From Paracoccus haematequi (GTDB lineage Bacteria > Pseudomonadota > Alphaproteobacteria > Rhodobacterales > Rhodobacteraceae): DNA of 64,000 bases. Of the stretch, positions 56,599 to 64,000 are shown piece by piece; position 1 is the first letter of the stretch; the number at the start of each line of letters is the position of its first letter. The stretch covers positions 1 through 64,000 of the forward strand of contig NZ_UZWE01000026.1 in assembly GCF_900631945.1 (NCBI RefSeq). Direction: 5' to 3'. The position numbers were made by a program, and so were the translations under genes. Below the pieces are notes generated by a model that had not been told where the DNA came from, did not search any database, and worked only from the letters and a program-made list of their open reading frames with translations.

Positions 56599-57366
56599 AT
56601 GGACCCGAATCGCACCTTTGGCGAAATGCCCCTGCCGCTGTTCGCGCCGGCCCCGGACGAGGCGCCGCCGCTGCCGCTGCCCCAGGGCAAGGCGCCGTCC
56701 TATCTGGCCGATCACCGCGCCCGGCTGCGCGACCGCTTCATGACCGGCGGCGCGGCGGCCATGCCCGATTACGAATTGCTGGAACTGGTGCTGTTCCGCG
56801 CCATTCCCCGCCAGGACGTGAAGCCCCTGGCCCGCCGGCTGATCGAAACCTTCGGCGACTTCAACCGCGTGCTGACCGCCCCCACCGCCCGTCTGGACCA
56901 GGTCGAGGGCGTCGGCCCCGCCGTGGTCACCGAACTCAAGATCGTCGAGGCCGCGGCGCAGCGCATGGCCCGCGCCCGCGTCATGCACCGCCCCGTCCTG
57001 TCCGGCTGGGACGCGCTGCTGGATTACTGCCACACCGCCATGGCGCATCGCGAGATCGAGCAGTTTCGTGTCCTATATCTCGACCGCAAGAACGTGCTGA
57101 TCGCGGACGAGGAACAGGCGCGCGGCACCGTCGATCATGTCCCGGTCTACCCGCGCGAGGTCATCCGCCGCGCCCTGGAACTGAACGCCTCGGCGCTGAT
57201 CCTGGTCCACAACCACCCCTCGGGCGATCCCACCCCGTCGGACGCCGACATCACCATGACCGCCCGTATCGCCCAGGCCGCCGACAGCATGGGAATCACC
57301 GTCCACGACCACCTGATCATCGGCAAGTCGCGCGAACTGTCCTTCCGCAGCCAGGGCCTGCTTTAG
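56599..57366 (+). CDS. radC: RadC family JAB-domain protein
   Basis: The 255-residue protein has an N-terminal helix-hairpin-helix region (LARRLIETFGDFNRVL, QVEGVGPAVVTELKIV) and the MPN/JAB zinc site HNHPSGDPTPSDADI. A Pro-rich N-terminal extension (about 30 residues, PAPDEAPPLPLPQ) is common in the family. RadC was once thought a DNA-repair enzyme, but its function is uncertain. An inverted copy of the palindromic element begins five bases after its stop. The start follows a gap of 46 bases after dnaJ. Confidence 0.9.
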   Translation: MDPNRTFGEMPLPLFAPAPDEAPPLPLPQGKAPSYLADHRARLRDRFMTGGAAAMPDYELLELVLFRAIPRQDVKPLARRLIETFGDFNRVLTAPTARLDQVEGVGPAVVTELKIVEAAAQRMARARVMHRPVLSGWDALLDYCHTAMAHREIEQFRVLYLDRKNVLIADEEQARGTVDHVPVYPREVIRRALELNASALILVHNHPSGDPTPSDADITMTARIAQAADSMGITVHDHLIIGKSRELSFRSQGLL

Positions 57367-57370
57367 GTTT

Positions 57371-57437
57371 CTTCTTTGCGAAAATACCCTGGGGGGTGAA
57401 GGCCGCGCTAGCGGCCGAGGGGGCTGAAAGCCCCCTG
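57371..57437 (-). repeat. Inverted copy of the palindromic element after radC
   Basis: Read on the minus strand: AGGGGGC/GCCCCCT (57418-57424/57430-57436 in plus coordinates), GGCCGC/GCGGCC (57401-57406/57411-57416), then CCCCCCAGGGTATTTTCGC and AAAGAAGAAAC. It is the only intergenic copy facing against its upstream gene. It may serve radC as a terminator through the hairpin pair. Confidence 0.75.
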
Positions 57438-57629
57438 CGCGCCCCGGCCCTGCGACGAAATGCCCGCGACAATTTTCCAACAGCGGCAGGGGAATGGACC
57501 GGCGGGGCGGGGCTTACCCGCTGGACTGACGCAGAATTGAAGGCTAGAACCGCGGGCGCGAAGGCTGCGACGATGCGCGGCCCGGATTGTCGTATCGGCC
57601 GGTCCCCGGCCCGAATTGGAGAATGACCC

Positions 57630-58190
57630 GTGTCCCACGCAGACGAACACGTAGGCACCCGGAGGGATTTCCTCTATTATGCCACGGCGGGCGCAGGCAC
57701 GGTGGCTGCCGGAGCCGCCGCCTGGACGCTTGTGAACCAGATGAACCCCTCGGCCGATGTCCAGGCGCTCGCCTCGATCCAGGTCGATGTCAGCGGCGTC
57801 GCCGAAGGCACGCAGCTGACCGTCAAATGGCTGGGCAAGCCCGTGTTCATCCGCCGCCGCACCCCCGCCGAGATCGAGGCGGGCCGCGCCGTGGACCTGA
57901 ACGACCTGATCGACCAGAACGCGGAAAACGCCAACAAGCCGGGCGAACCCGCGACCGACCAGAACCGCACCCTGGACGAGGCCGGGGAATGGCTGGTCCA
58001 GATCGGCGTCTGCACGCATCTGGGCTGCGTTCCCATTGGCGACGGCGCCGGCGATTTCGGCGGCTGGTTCTGCCCCTGCCACGGCTCGCATTACGACACC
58101 GCCGGGCGCATCCGACGCGGGCCCGCGCCGCAGAACCTGCATATCCCCGTCGCTGAATTCATCAGCGACACCACCATCCAACTGGGCTGA
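57630..58190 (+). CDS. petA: Rieske iron-sulfur subunit of cytochrome bc1
   Basis: The 186-residue protein starts with GTG after GGAGAATGA. A Tat-like N-terminal helix with [14 protein letters not shown] (about 10-23) anchors it in the membrane. The [2Fe-2S] ligands are in CTHLGC (about 131-136) and CPCHGSHYD (about 151-159), with a conserved cluster-shielding disulfide. It transfers electrons from ubiquinol to cytochrome c1. It is first of the petABC operon. The sequence is closer to Paracoccus than to any other group I can recall. Confidence 0.96.
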   Translation: MSHADEHVGTRRDFLYYATAGAGTVAAGAAAWTLVNQMNPSADVQALASIQVDVSGVAEGTQLTVKWLGKPVFIRRRTPAEIEAGRAVDLNDLIDQNAENANKPGEPATDQNRTLDEAGEWLVQIGVCTHLGCVPIGDGAGDFGGWFCPCHGSHYDTAGRIRRGPAPQNLHIPVAEFISDTTIQLG

Positions 58191-58202
58191 GGAGGGCTTC
58201 GC

Positions 58203-59525
58203 ATGGCCGGAATTCCGCACGACCATTACGAGCCGAAGACAGGCTTCGAGAAATGGCTCCACCGCCGCCTGCCGATCGTCAGCCTGGTCTATGACACGCT
58301 GATGATCCCCACCCCCAAGAACCTGAACTGGTGGTGGATCTGGGGCATCGTCCTGGCCTTCTGCCTGGTCCTTCAGATCGTCACCGGCATCGTGCTGGTG
58401 ATGCATTACACGCCGCATGTCGACCTGGCCTTCGCCTCGGTCGAACATATCATGCGCAACGTGAACGGCGGCTACATGCTGCGCTATCTGCATGCGAACG
58501 GCGCCTCGCTGTTCTTCGCGGCCGTCTATATCCACATCTTCCGCGGCCTCTACTACGGCAGCTACAAGGCCCCGCGCGAGGTGACCTGGATCGTGGGGAT
58601 GCTGATCTATCTGTGCATGATGGGCACCGCCTTCATGGGCTATGTGCTGCCCTGGGGCCAGATGTCCTTCTGGGGCGCTACCGTCATCACCGGCCTGTTC
58701 GGCGCCATTCCCGGCATCGGCAGCGCCATCCAGCAATGGCTGCTGGGCGGACCGGCCGTGGACAACGCCACGCTGAACCGCTTCTTCTCGCTGCACTATC
58801 TGCTGCCCTTCGTGATCGCGGCCCTGGTCGCCGTGCATATCTGGGCCTTCCACACCACCGGCAACAACAACCCCACCGGGGTCGAGGTGCGCCGGACCAG
58901 CAAGGAAGAGGCGCAGAAGGACACCCTGCCCTTCTGGCCCTATTTCGTGATGAAGGATCTGTTCGCCCTGGGCGTGGTGCTGATCGTGTTCTTCGCGGTC
59001 GTGGGCTTCATGCCGAACTATCTGGGCCACCCCGACAACTATATCGAGGCGAACCCGCTGGCGACGCCCGCCCATATCGTGCCGGAATGGTACTTCCTGC
59101 CCTTCTACGCCATTCTGCGCGCCTTCACGGCGGATGTCTGGATCGTGCAGATCGTCCAGTTCCTGTCCTTCGGCATCATCGACGCCAAGTTCTTCGGCGT
59201 GCTGGCGATGTTCGGCGCGATCCTGGTCATGGCGCTGGTGCCCTGGCTGGACACCTCGCGCGTGCGCTCGGGCCGCTATCGCCCGCAGTTCAAGTGGTGG
59301 TTCTGGCTGCTGGCCTTCGACTTCATGCTGCTGATGTGGTGCGGCGCGATGCCGGCCGAGGAACCCTATGCCTCGATCTCGCTGGTCGCCTCGGCCTATT
59401 GGTTCGCCTATTTCCTGATCATCCTGCCCCTGCTGGGCGTGATCGAGAAGCCCGAGCCGATGCCCGCCACGATCGAGGAAGACTACCTTGCGCATTACGA
59501 TTCGCCCACGCGCATGGCCGAGTAA
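58203..59525 (+). CDS. petB: Cytochrome b subunit of bc1 complex
   Basis: The 440-residue integral protein carries two b haems. It has eight predicted membrane helices, haem-binding histidines in [17 protein letters not shown] and [17 protein letters not shown], and the Qo-site PEWY motif ([13 protein letters not shown]). It oxidises ubiquinol at Qo and reduces it at Qi. It is coupled closely to petA (12 bases) with AGGAGGG upstream. Length matches Paracoccus and Rhodobacter. Confidence 0.97.
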   Translation: MAGIPHDHYEPKTGFEKWLHRRLPIVSLVYDTLMIPTPKNLNWWWIWGIVLAFCLVLQIVTGIVLVMHYTPHVDLAFASVEHIMRNVNGGYMLRYLHANGASLFFAAVYIHIFRGLYYGSYKAPREVTWIVGMLIYLCMMGTAFMGYVLPWGQMSFWGATVITGLFGAIPGIGSAIQQWLLGGPAVDNATLNRFFSLHYLLPFVIAALVAVHIWAFHTTGNNNPTGVEVRRTSKEEAQKDTLPFWPYFVMKDLFALGVVLIVFFAVVGFMPNYLGHPDNYIEANPLATPAHIVPEWYFLPFYAILRAFTADVWIVQIVQFLSFGIIDAKFFGVLAMFGAILVMALVPWLDTSRVRSGRYRPQFKWWFWLLAFDFMLLMWCGAMPAEEPYASISLVASAYWFAYFLIILPLLGVIEKPEPMPATIEEDYLAHYDSPTRMAE

Positions 59526-59538
59526 GGAGAGCCAGACA

Positions 59539-60939
59539 ATGACCCTGAGAACCAAGACGCTCTCGGCTGTTGCGGTGCTGGCGATCTCTGCGGGGGGCTA
59601 TGCCCTTGCGCAGGACGCGGCCACGCCCGCCCCGGTCCAGCAACCGACCGGGACGCAGCAGTCGTCCGAACCCTCTGCGATCCCTGCCCCCGCCGGGCAG
59701 GATGCGGCCCAAGCGCCCGCCGCGCCGGCGGAAGCCGGATCCGGGCAGTCCCCGACCGGGGAAACCGCGACCGCCCCCACGCAGTCGTCCGAGCCGACAT
59801 CGACTCCGGCCCCGGCCGAGCAGACCCCGATGGAGGCGCCCGCCGCGCCGTCGGCCACCGCCGACACCGCAGCCGAGCCTGCCGAAGCGGCCCCCGCCGC
59901 CGAGGAACCCGCGGCCGAAGCTGCGCCCGCAGCCGAAGACCCCGCGGCTGACGAACCTGCCGTCGAAGAGGCCCCCGCCGCGGAAGAACCCGCAGCCGAA
60001 GCCCCCGCCGCCGACGCAGCTCCGGCCGAAGAACCTGCCGCCGAAACCGCCGCGCCGGAGGCCGCCGGTGAACCCGCAGCAGATGCCGTTCAGGTGACCG
60101 AGGGCGAGGAGGCCGCCGTTCCCGCCGAAACCACCGGCACCGTGGTGGCCGGGGAAGGCCATGACGACATCGAAGGCGCTGCCGGGGAAGAGCACGCCGC
60201 CGCCAGCCACGGCGCCCCGCATATCGAGGACATCTCGTTCAGCTTCGAAGGGCCGTTCGGGAAATACGACCAGTTCCAGCTTCAGCGCGGCTTGCAGGTC
60301 TATACCGAGGTCTGCGCGGCCTGCCACGGCATGAAGTTCGTGCCGATCCGCACGCTGCATGACGACGGCGGTCCCGGCCTGCCGGAAGATCAGGTCCGTG
60401 CCTATGCGGCGAACCTGACGCCGATCCTGGATCCCGAAACCGGAGAGGAGCGTCCGCGCCTGCCGACCGACCATTTCCCGACCGTGTCGGGCGATGGCAT
60501 GGGCCCGGATCTGTCGCTGATGGCCAAGGCCCGCGCGGGCTTCCATGGTCCGCAGGGCACCGGCATCAACCAGTTCCTGCGCGGCATCGGCGGACCGGAA
60601 TACATCCACGCCATCCTCACCAGCTATACCGGCGAGGAAGTGGAACAGGCCGGCAGCGTCTTCTATCAGAACACCGCCTTCGCCAGCGGCAACATCGCCA
60701 TGCCGCCGCCGCTGTCGGACGACCTGGTGACCTACGAGGACGGCACTCCCGCGACGGTCGACCAGATGGCCCGCGACGTGTCGGCCTTCCTGATGTGGAC
60801 CGCCGAACCCAAGCTGACCGACCGCAAGCAGGTCGGCCTGGTGTCGGTGCTGTTCCTGATCGTGCTGACCTCGCTGCTGTATCTGACCAACAAGCGGCTG
60901 TGGGCGCCCCACAAGGGCAAGCTGCACCGCAAGCAGTAA
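59539..60939 (+). CDS. petC: Cytochrome c1 with long Ala/Pro/Glu-rich N-terminal insert
   Basis: The 466-residue protein has a Sec signal peptide (about residues 1-24). An extraordinary low-complexity region of about 200 residues follows (repeated [12 protein letters not shown] units), then a catalytic domain from about residue 228. The haem is bound by CAACH (about 259-263) with the methionine ligand later, and a C-terminal membrane anchor lies near [20 protein letters not shown]. Such acidic inserts are known from Paracoccus denitrificans cytochrome c1, and this one seems longer. It ends the petABC operon and is followed by a strong terminator. Confidence 0.95.
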   Translation: MTLRTKTLSAVAVLAISAGGYALAQDAATPAPVQQPTGTQQSSEPSAIPAPAGQDAAQAPAAPAEAGSGQSPTGETATAPTQSSEPTSTPAPAEQTPMEAPAAPSATADTAAEPAEAAPAAEEPAAEAAPAAEDPAADEPAVEEAPAAEEPAAEAPAADAAPAEEPAAETAAPEAAGEPAADAVQVTEGEEAAVPAETTGTVVAGEGHDDIEGAAGEEHAAASHGAPHIEDISFSFEGPFGKYDQFQLQRGLQVYTEVCAACHGMKFVPIRTLHDDGGPGLPEDQVRAYAANLTPILDPETGEERPRLPTDHFPTVSGDGMGPDLSLMAKARAGFHGPQGTGINQFLRGIGGPEYIHAILTSYTGEEVEQAGSVFYQNTAFASGNIAMPPPLSDDLVTYEDGTPATVDQMARDVSAFLMWTAEPKLTDRKQVGLVSVLFLIVLTSLLYLTNKRLWAPHKGKLHRKQ

Positions 60940-60960
60940 CCCGCAGTTCAACGAACCGGA

Positions 60961-60985
60961 CGCGCCCCCAGCGGGGCGCGTTTTT
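60961..60985 (+). terminator. Intrinsic terminator of the petABC operon
   Basis: CGCGCCCC (60961-60968) and GGGGCGCG (60973-60980) form a perfect 8-bp stem with a CAGC loop and TTTTT following. It lies 21 bases beyond the petC stop. Confidence 0.92.
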
Positions 60986-61056
60986 CATTGCGTGGGCGGG
61001 CTGGACAAGCCGCGCGCTTCCGGCAACATCGCACGAGGCAGCGGAGGGGCGGTCTT

Positions 61057-61950
61057 ATGGCAATCTGGAACCTGGGGTCGATCAATATCGACCATGTCTA
61101 TCGGCTGGACCACCTGCCGCGACCCGGAGAGACGCTGGCCGCGTCCCGCTATGTCCAGGGACTGGGCGGCAAGGGCGCGAACCAGTCGGTCGCCGCGGCC
61201 TGCGCGGGCGCCGACACCCATCACCTGGGCGCCATGGGTCAGGCTGACGACTGGGTCATCGACCGGCTGTCGCGGCGGGGCGTCGTCACCACCGACATCC
61301 TGCGGATGGCGGACCAGGCCACCGGCCATGCCATCATCCTGCTGGACGGGCAGGCCGAAAACGCCATCGTCATCCATCCCGGCGCCAACCGGGCGCTGAC
61401 GCCCGCGATGCTGGCCGATCCGCTGTCCGAAATCGCGGCGGGCGATACGCTGCTGATCCAGAACGAGACCAGCTGCCAGGTCGAGGCCGCGCGCGCCGCC
61501 CGGCAGGCAGGCGCCCGCGTGATCTATTCCGCCGCGCCCTTCGACATCGCCGCCGTGCGGGCGATCCTGCCCCATGTCTCGATCCTGGCGATGAACGCGG
61601 GCGAGGCCGAGGCGCTGTTCGCCGCCATCCCCGGCGACCTGCCGGTCGAGGGCCTGCTGATCACCCGAGGCGGAGAGGGGGCGGAATATCGCGACCTGAC
61701 CACCGGCACGGTTCATCGCCAAGCGGCCTTTCCCGTCGATCCGGTCGACACGACTGGGGCGGGCGATACCTTCGCGGGTTATTTTGCGGCCTCTCTGGAT
61801 CGCGGCGAGGCGATTCCCCAGGCCCTGCGGCTGGCCTCGGCCGCAGCCGCGCTGAAGGTCACGCGGCACGGCGCGGGCGAGGCGATCCCGACCCGCGCCG
61901 AAGTGCTGGACTTCCTGGCCGCGCGGCCGGCAGATCAGCCCAGCGAATAG
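61057..61950 (+). CDS. PfkB family carbohydrate kinase (ribokinase-like)
   Basis: The 297-residue sugar kinase has LGSINIDHVYRLDHLPRPGE, a GGKGANQSVAAACAGA substrate loop, and the C-terminal DTTGAGDTFAGYF active-site motif. Homologues phosphorylate ribose or other sugars and nucleosides, and the specific substrate is not clear. A GGAGGGG site lies upstream. The 3' end overlaps the phoB gene by 16 bases in convergent orientation. No sugar transporter is adjacent in this window. Confidence 0.88.
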   Translation: MAIWNLGSINIDHVYRLDHLPRPGETLAASRYVQGLGGKGANQSVAAACAGADTHHLGAMGQADDWVIDRLSRRGVVTTDILRMADQATGHAIILLDGQAENAIVIHPGANRALTPAMLADPLSEIAAGDTLLIQNETSCQVEAARAARQAGARVIYSAAPFDIAAVRAILPHVSILAMNAGEAEALFAAIPGDLPVEGLLITRGGEGAEYRDLTTGTVHRQAAFPVDPVDTTGAGDTFAGYFAASLDRGEAIPQALRLASAAAALKVTRHGAGEAIPTRAEVLDFLAARPADQPSE

Positions 61951-62624
61951 CCGGTGCCGCGCACGGTGCGGACCGGGTTGTTGCCGCCGTTCTGCATCAG
62001 CGCCTTGCGCAGGCGGCCCACATGCACGTCGATGGTGCGCGTATCCACATAGATGTCGCGGCCCCAGACCCTGTCCAGCAGTTGTTCGCGCGTCCAGACC
62101 CGGCCCGGCTTTTCCATCAACGTGGACAGCAGCCGGAACTCGGTCGGTCCCAGATGCAGCGCCTGGCCCGCGCGAAAGACGCGGTGTTCGGCGGCGTCCA
62201 GGATGATGTCGGCGAAGGACAGGCGTTCGCCCATGCTTGCCGGCCGGGTGCGGCGCAGTTGCGTGCGCAGCCGCGCCATCAGTTCGACCACGGAATAGGG
62301 TTTGACGACATAATCGTCGGCCCCGGTTTCCAGGCCCCTCACGCGGTCCGTTTCCTCGCTGCGCGCCGACAGCATGATGATCGGGATACTGCGGGTCGAG
62401 GGATCGGCCTTGACCTGGCGGCAGACCTCGATCCCCGAGACCTTGGGCAGCATCCAGTCCAGCACCATCAGGTCGGGCTGTTCTTCCTGGACCAGCAGCA
62501 GCGCGTCCTCGCCATTGTCGGCGACGACGACCTCGAACCCCTCGGCCTCGAGGTTGTATTGCAGAACCTCGCGCTGTGCGCATTCATCCTCGACCACCAG
62601 GACGCAGGGGGCTTGCCGTGCCAT
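61935..62624 (-). CDS. phoB: PhoB phosphate-regulon response regulator
   Basis: The 229-residue OmpR-type regulator has a receiver domain with the acidic pair VVEDE, the phospho-acceptor Asp at about 56 in LMVLDWMLPKVSG, and Lys in VVKPYS. A C-terminal winged helix (TREQLLDRVWGRDIYVDTRT) follows, ending near RTVRGTGYSL. It controls phosphate-starvation genes. The gene follows phoU by three bases, at the end of the pst-phoU-phoB group. The phoR partner is not visible. Confidence 0.94.
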   Translation of the reverse strand: MARQAPCVLVVEDECAQREVLQYNLEAEGFEVVVADNGEDALLLVQEEQPDLMVLDWMLPKVSGIEVCRQVKADPSTRSIPIIMLSARSEETDRVRGLETGADDYVVKPYSVVELMARLRTQLRRTRPASMGERLSFADIILDAAEHRVFRAGQALHLGPTEFRLLSTLMEKPGRVWTREQLLDRVWGRDIYVDTRTIDVHVGRLRKALMQNGGNNPVRTVRGTGYSLG

Positions 62625-62627
62625 CGA

Positions 62628-63353
62628 TCAGCCCCCGCTGGCCGCGTCCGTCTCGACGAACGGCACGCTGTTGTCCTTGGGGCGCGAATCGTCGGGCAAT
62701 TCGCCGCTGACCAGATAGATCACCTGTTCGGCGATGGCGGTGGCCAGATCGCCCATGCGTTCGACGTTCTTGGCGATGAAATGCAGGTGCATGCAGGGGG
62801 TGATGTTGCGCGGATCCTCCATCATGTGGGTCAGGAATTCGCGGAACAGCGCGTTGTACATCTGGTCCACCTCAAGATCGCGCTGGCGCACGTCCTCGGC
62901 CAGTTGGGCGTCGCGGCGGATATAGCTGTCCAGCGCGTCCTGGACCATCTTGCCGACCGCCGTGCTCATCCGGCGCAGCGCCAGGCCCGCCCCTTCGATG
63001 GGCGGCATCTGCGACAGGACATGGGTGCGCTTGGCCATGTTCTTGGCATAGTCGCCGATCCGTTCCAGCGAATGCGAGATCTTCATCACCGCCAGGACCA
63101 TGCGCAGGTCGGTGGCGGTCGGCGCGCGCAGGGCGATCAGCCGGGCGGCGTCCTCGTTCAGTTGCAGTTCAAGCGCGTCGATGGCCTTGTCGCGGCGGCG
63201 GACCTGTTCGGCCAGCTCCTCGTCGCGGGTCTCCAGGGCGGTTGCGGCGTCCTGGATCGCGGCCTCGACCATGCCGCCCATCTTGACGGCAAGGGCCTGG
63301 ATGGTTTCCAGGTCGCGGTCGAAGGCCGACGAGATATGTTTTTCGCGGTTCAT
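62628..63353 (-). CDS. phoU: PhoU phosphate-signalling protein
   Basis: The 241-residue helical-bundle protein contains two PhoU repeats (KMGGMVEAAIQDAATALETRD near residues 26-46; MSTAVGKMVQDALDSYIRRD near 125-145). Metal-binding-type E/D-x-x-x-D elements (AKNMAKRTHV, VERMGDLATAIAEQ) are also present. PhoU represses PhoR signalling through the Pst transporter when phosphate is plentiful. It lies 21 bases after pstB on the same strand and is followed by phoB. Length is normal. Confidence 0.93.
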   Translation of the reverse strand: MNREKHISSAFDRDLETIQALAVKMGGMVEAAIQDAATALETRDEELAEQVRRRDKAIDALELQLNEDAARLIALRAPTATDLRMVLAVMKISHSLERIGDYAKNMAKRTHVLSQMPPIEGAGLALRRMSTAVGKMVQDALDSYIRRDAQLAEDVRQRDLEVDQMYNALFREFLTHMMEDPRNITPCMHLHFIAKNVERMGDLATAIAEQVIYLVSGELPDDSRPKDNSVPFVETDAASGG

Positions 63354-63374
63354 GGGTGCTGCCCTTCTGTTGCC

Positions 63375-64000
63375 TCAGCCGATCCGGCCCGAGATATAGG
63401 CCTCGGTCCGGCTGTCCTGCGGCTTGGTGAAGATGTCGTCGGTATCGCCGTATTCGACCAGGCTGCCCAGGTGGAAGAAGGCGGTCTTCTGGCTGACGCG
63501 GGCGGCCTGCTGCATCGAGTGGGTGACGATCACCACGGAAAACTGGCTGCGCAGTTCCTCGATCAGCTCCTCGACCTGGGCGGTGGCGATGGGGTCAAGG
63601 GCCGAACACGGCTCGTCCATCAGCAGAACCTCGGGGGACGTGGCGACGGCGCGGGCGATGCACAGGCGCTGCTGCTGGCCGCCGGACAGGCCGGTGCCGG
63701 GTTCGTGCAGGCGGTCCTTGACCTCGTTCCACAGGGCGGCGCCGCGCAGGGCCTTTTCGACGATGGCGTCCAGTTCCGCGCGGTTGCGCGACAGCCCGTG
63801 GATGCGCGGGCCGTAGGCCACGTTGTCATAGATCGACTTGGGGAACGGGTTCGGCTTCTGGAACACCATGCCGACCTTGGCGCGCAGCTGCACCGGATCG
63901 ACGCGGCGGTCATAGACATCCTCGCCGTCCAGCAGGATCTGCCCCTCGACCCGCGCGATGGGGATCGTGTCGTTCATGCGGTTGATGCAGCGCAGGAAGG
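63375..64000 (-). CDS. pstB: PstB phosphate ABC transporter ATPase, truncated by the window end
   Basis: At least 208 residues are present, and the 5' end with the Walker A loop lies outside the window. Visible are [21 protein letters not shown] (Q-loop), the signature [16 protein letters not shown], Walker [14 protein letters not shown], and the H-loop [14 protein letters not shown]. The frame continues to the window edge ([15 protein letters not shown]). PstB energises high-affinity phosphate import with PstSCA, which should lie beyond 64000. It is followed by phoU. Confidence 0.95.
   Translation of the reverse strand, partial: FLRCINRMNDTIPIARVEGQILLDGEDVYDRRVDPVQLRAKVGMVFQKPNPFPKSIYDNVAYGPRIHGLSRNRAELDAIVEKALRGAALWNEVKDRLHEPGTGLSGGQQQRLCIARAVATSPEVLLMDEPCSALDPIATAQVEELIEELRSQFSVVIVTHSMQQAARVSQKTAFFHLGSLVEYGDTDDIFTKPQDSRTEAYISGRIG

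Overview
The window is a gene-dense, GC-rich stretch of chromosome from an alphaproteobacterium of the Rhodobacteraceae, most probably Paracoccus. The best indicator is the cytochrome bc1 operon at 57630-60939. From memory its Rieske protein is close to the Paracoccus denitrificans one, and its cytochrome c1 carries the long Ala/Pro/Glu-rich N-terminal insert typical of that genus. The GDVHG-type phosphatase, DUF3576 lipoprotein, DUF1127 protein, Rhodobacter-type porin and NodH-like sulfotransferase fit the same family. I see no rRNA, tRNA, CRISPR array, prophage or insertion sequence.

Layout. 163-4093 (minus): msrPQ, recQ and a YggT protein. 4229-9891 (mainly plus): thioesterase, UMF1-type MFS transporter, mepA, phytase-like protein, queuosine-precursor transporter, a small structured RNA with an 18-codon ORF, and a DMT exporter. 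9895-14381: thiolase, ModE-like HTH protein coupled to glpK, lysozyme-like lipoprotein, hotdog thioesterase, DUF1127 protein. 14468-20281 (minus): leuS-lptE-holA-BaiN-type flavoprotein and the DUF3576 lipoprotein. 20537-26905: porin, yggS, serC-serA behind a candidate serC leader RNA, phosphatase, creA, hspQ. 26878-27744 (minus): anti-sigma kinase-like and STAS proteins. 28018-32101: the four-gene Anbu operon (permuted ATP-grasp, alpha-E, transglutaminase, Anbu peptidase). 32210-43240: maeB, trhO, pncAB, phosphate permease, NUDIX, arfB, a coupled NTF2/GNAT/carbon-nitrogen-hydrolase operon, phosphomannomutase. 43364-53236: a surface-polysaccharide region (sulfotransferase broken by an in-frame stop, GT14/DUF5928 protein, two paralogous GT2 proteins, galE, galU, kdsB, cysQ, ABC-2 permease). 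53402-57366: dnaK, dnaJ, radC. 57630-60939: petABC. 61057-64000: PfkB-type kinase, then phoB, phoU and a truncated pstB on the minus strand.

How the genes work together. The polysaccharide block supplies UDP-sugars (GalU, GalE), a Kdo-type CMP-sugar (KdsB), glycosyl transfer, sulfation and export. CysQ would clear the PAP that a PAPS-dependent sulfotransferase releases. The four genes at 28018-32101 form the conserved but biochemically unresolved Anbu system. SerC and SerA make serine; PncA and PncB salvage nicotinamide. Translational coupling through 4-nt ATGA/GTGA overlaps is very common.

Three structural observations stand out. A dispersed palindromic element occurs about six times after or between genes, and one copy lies in frame inside a flavoprotein gene. 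The two-domain sulfotransferase is interrupted by one TAA. A mini-ORF at 8744 has a Shine-Dalgarno region that can pair with 14 consecutive bases of the 16S rRNA tail and sits in a multi-hairpin transcript ending in a terminator.
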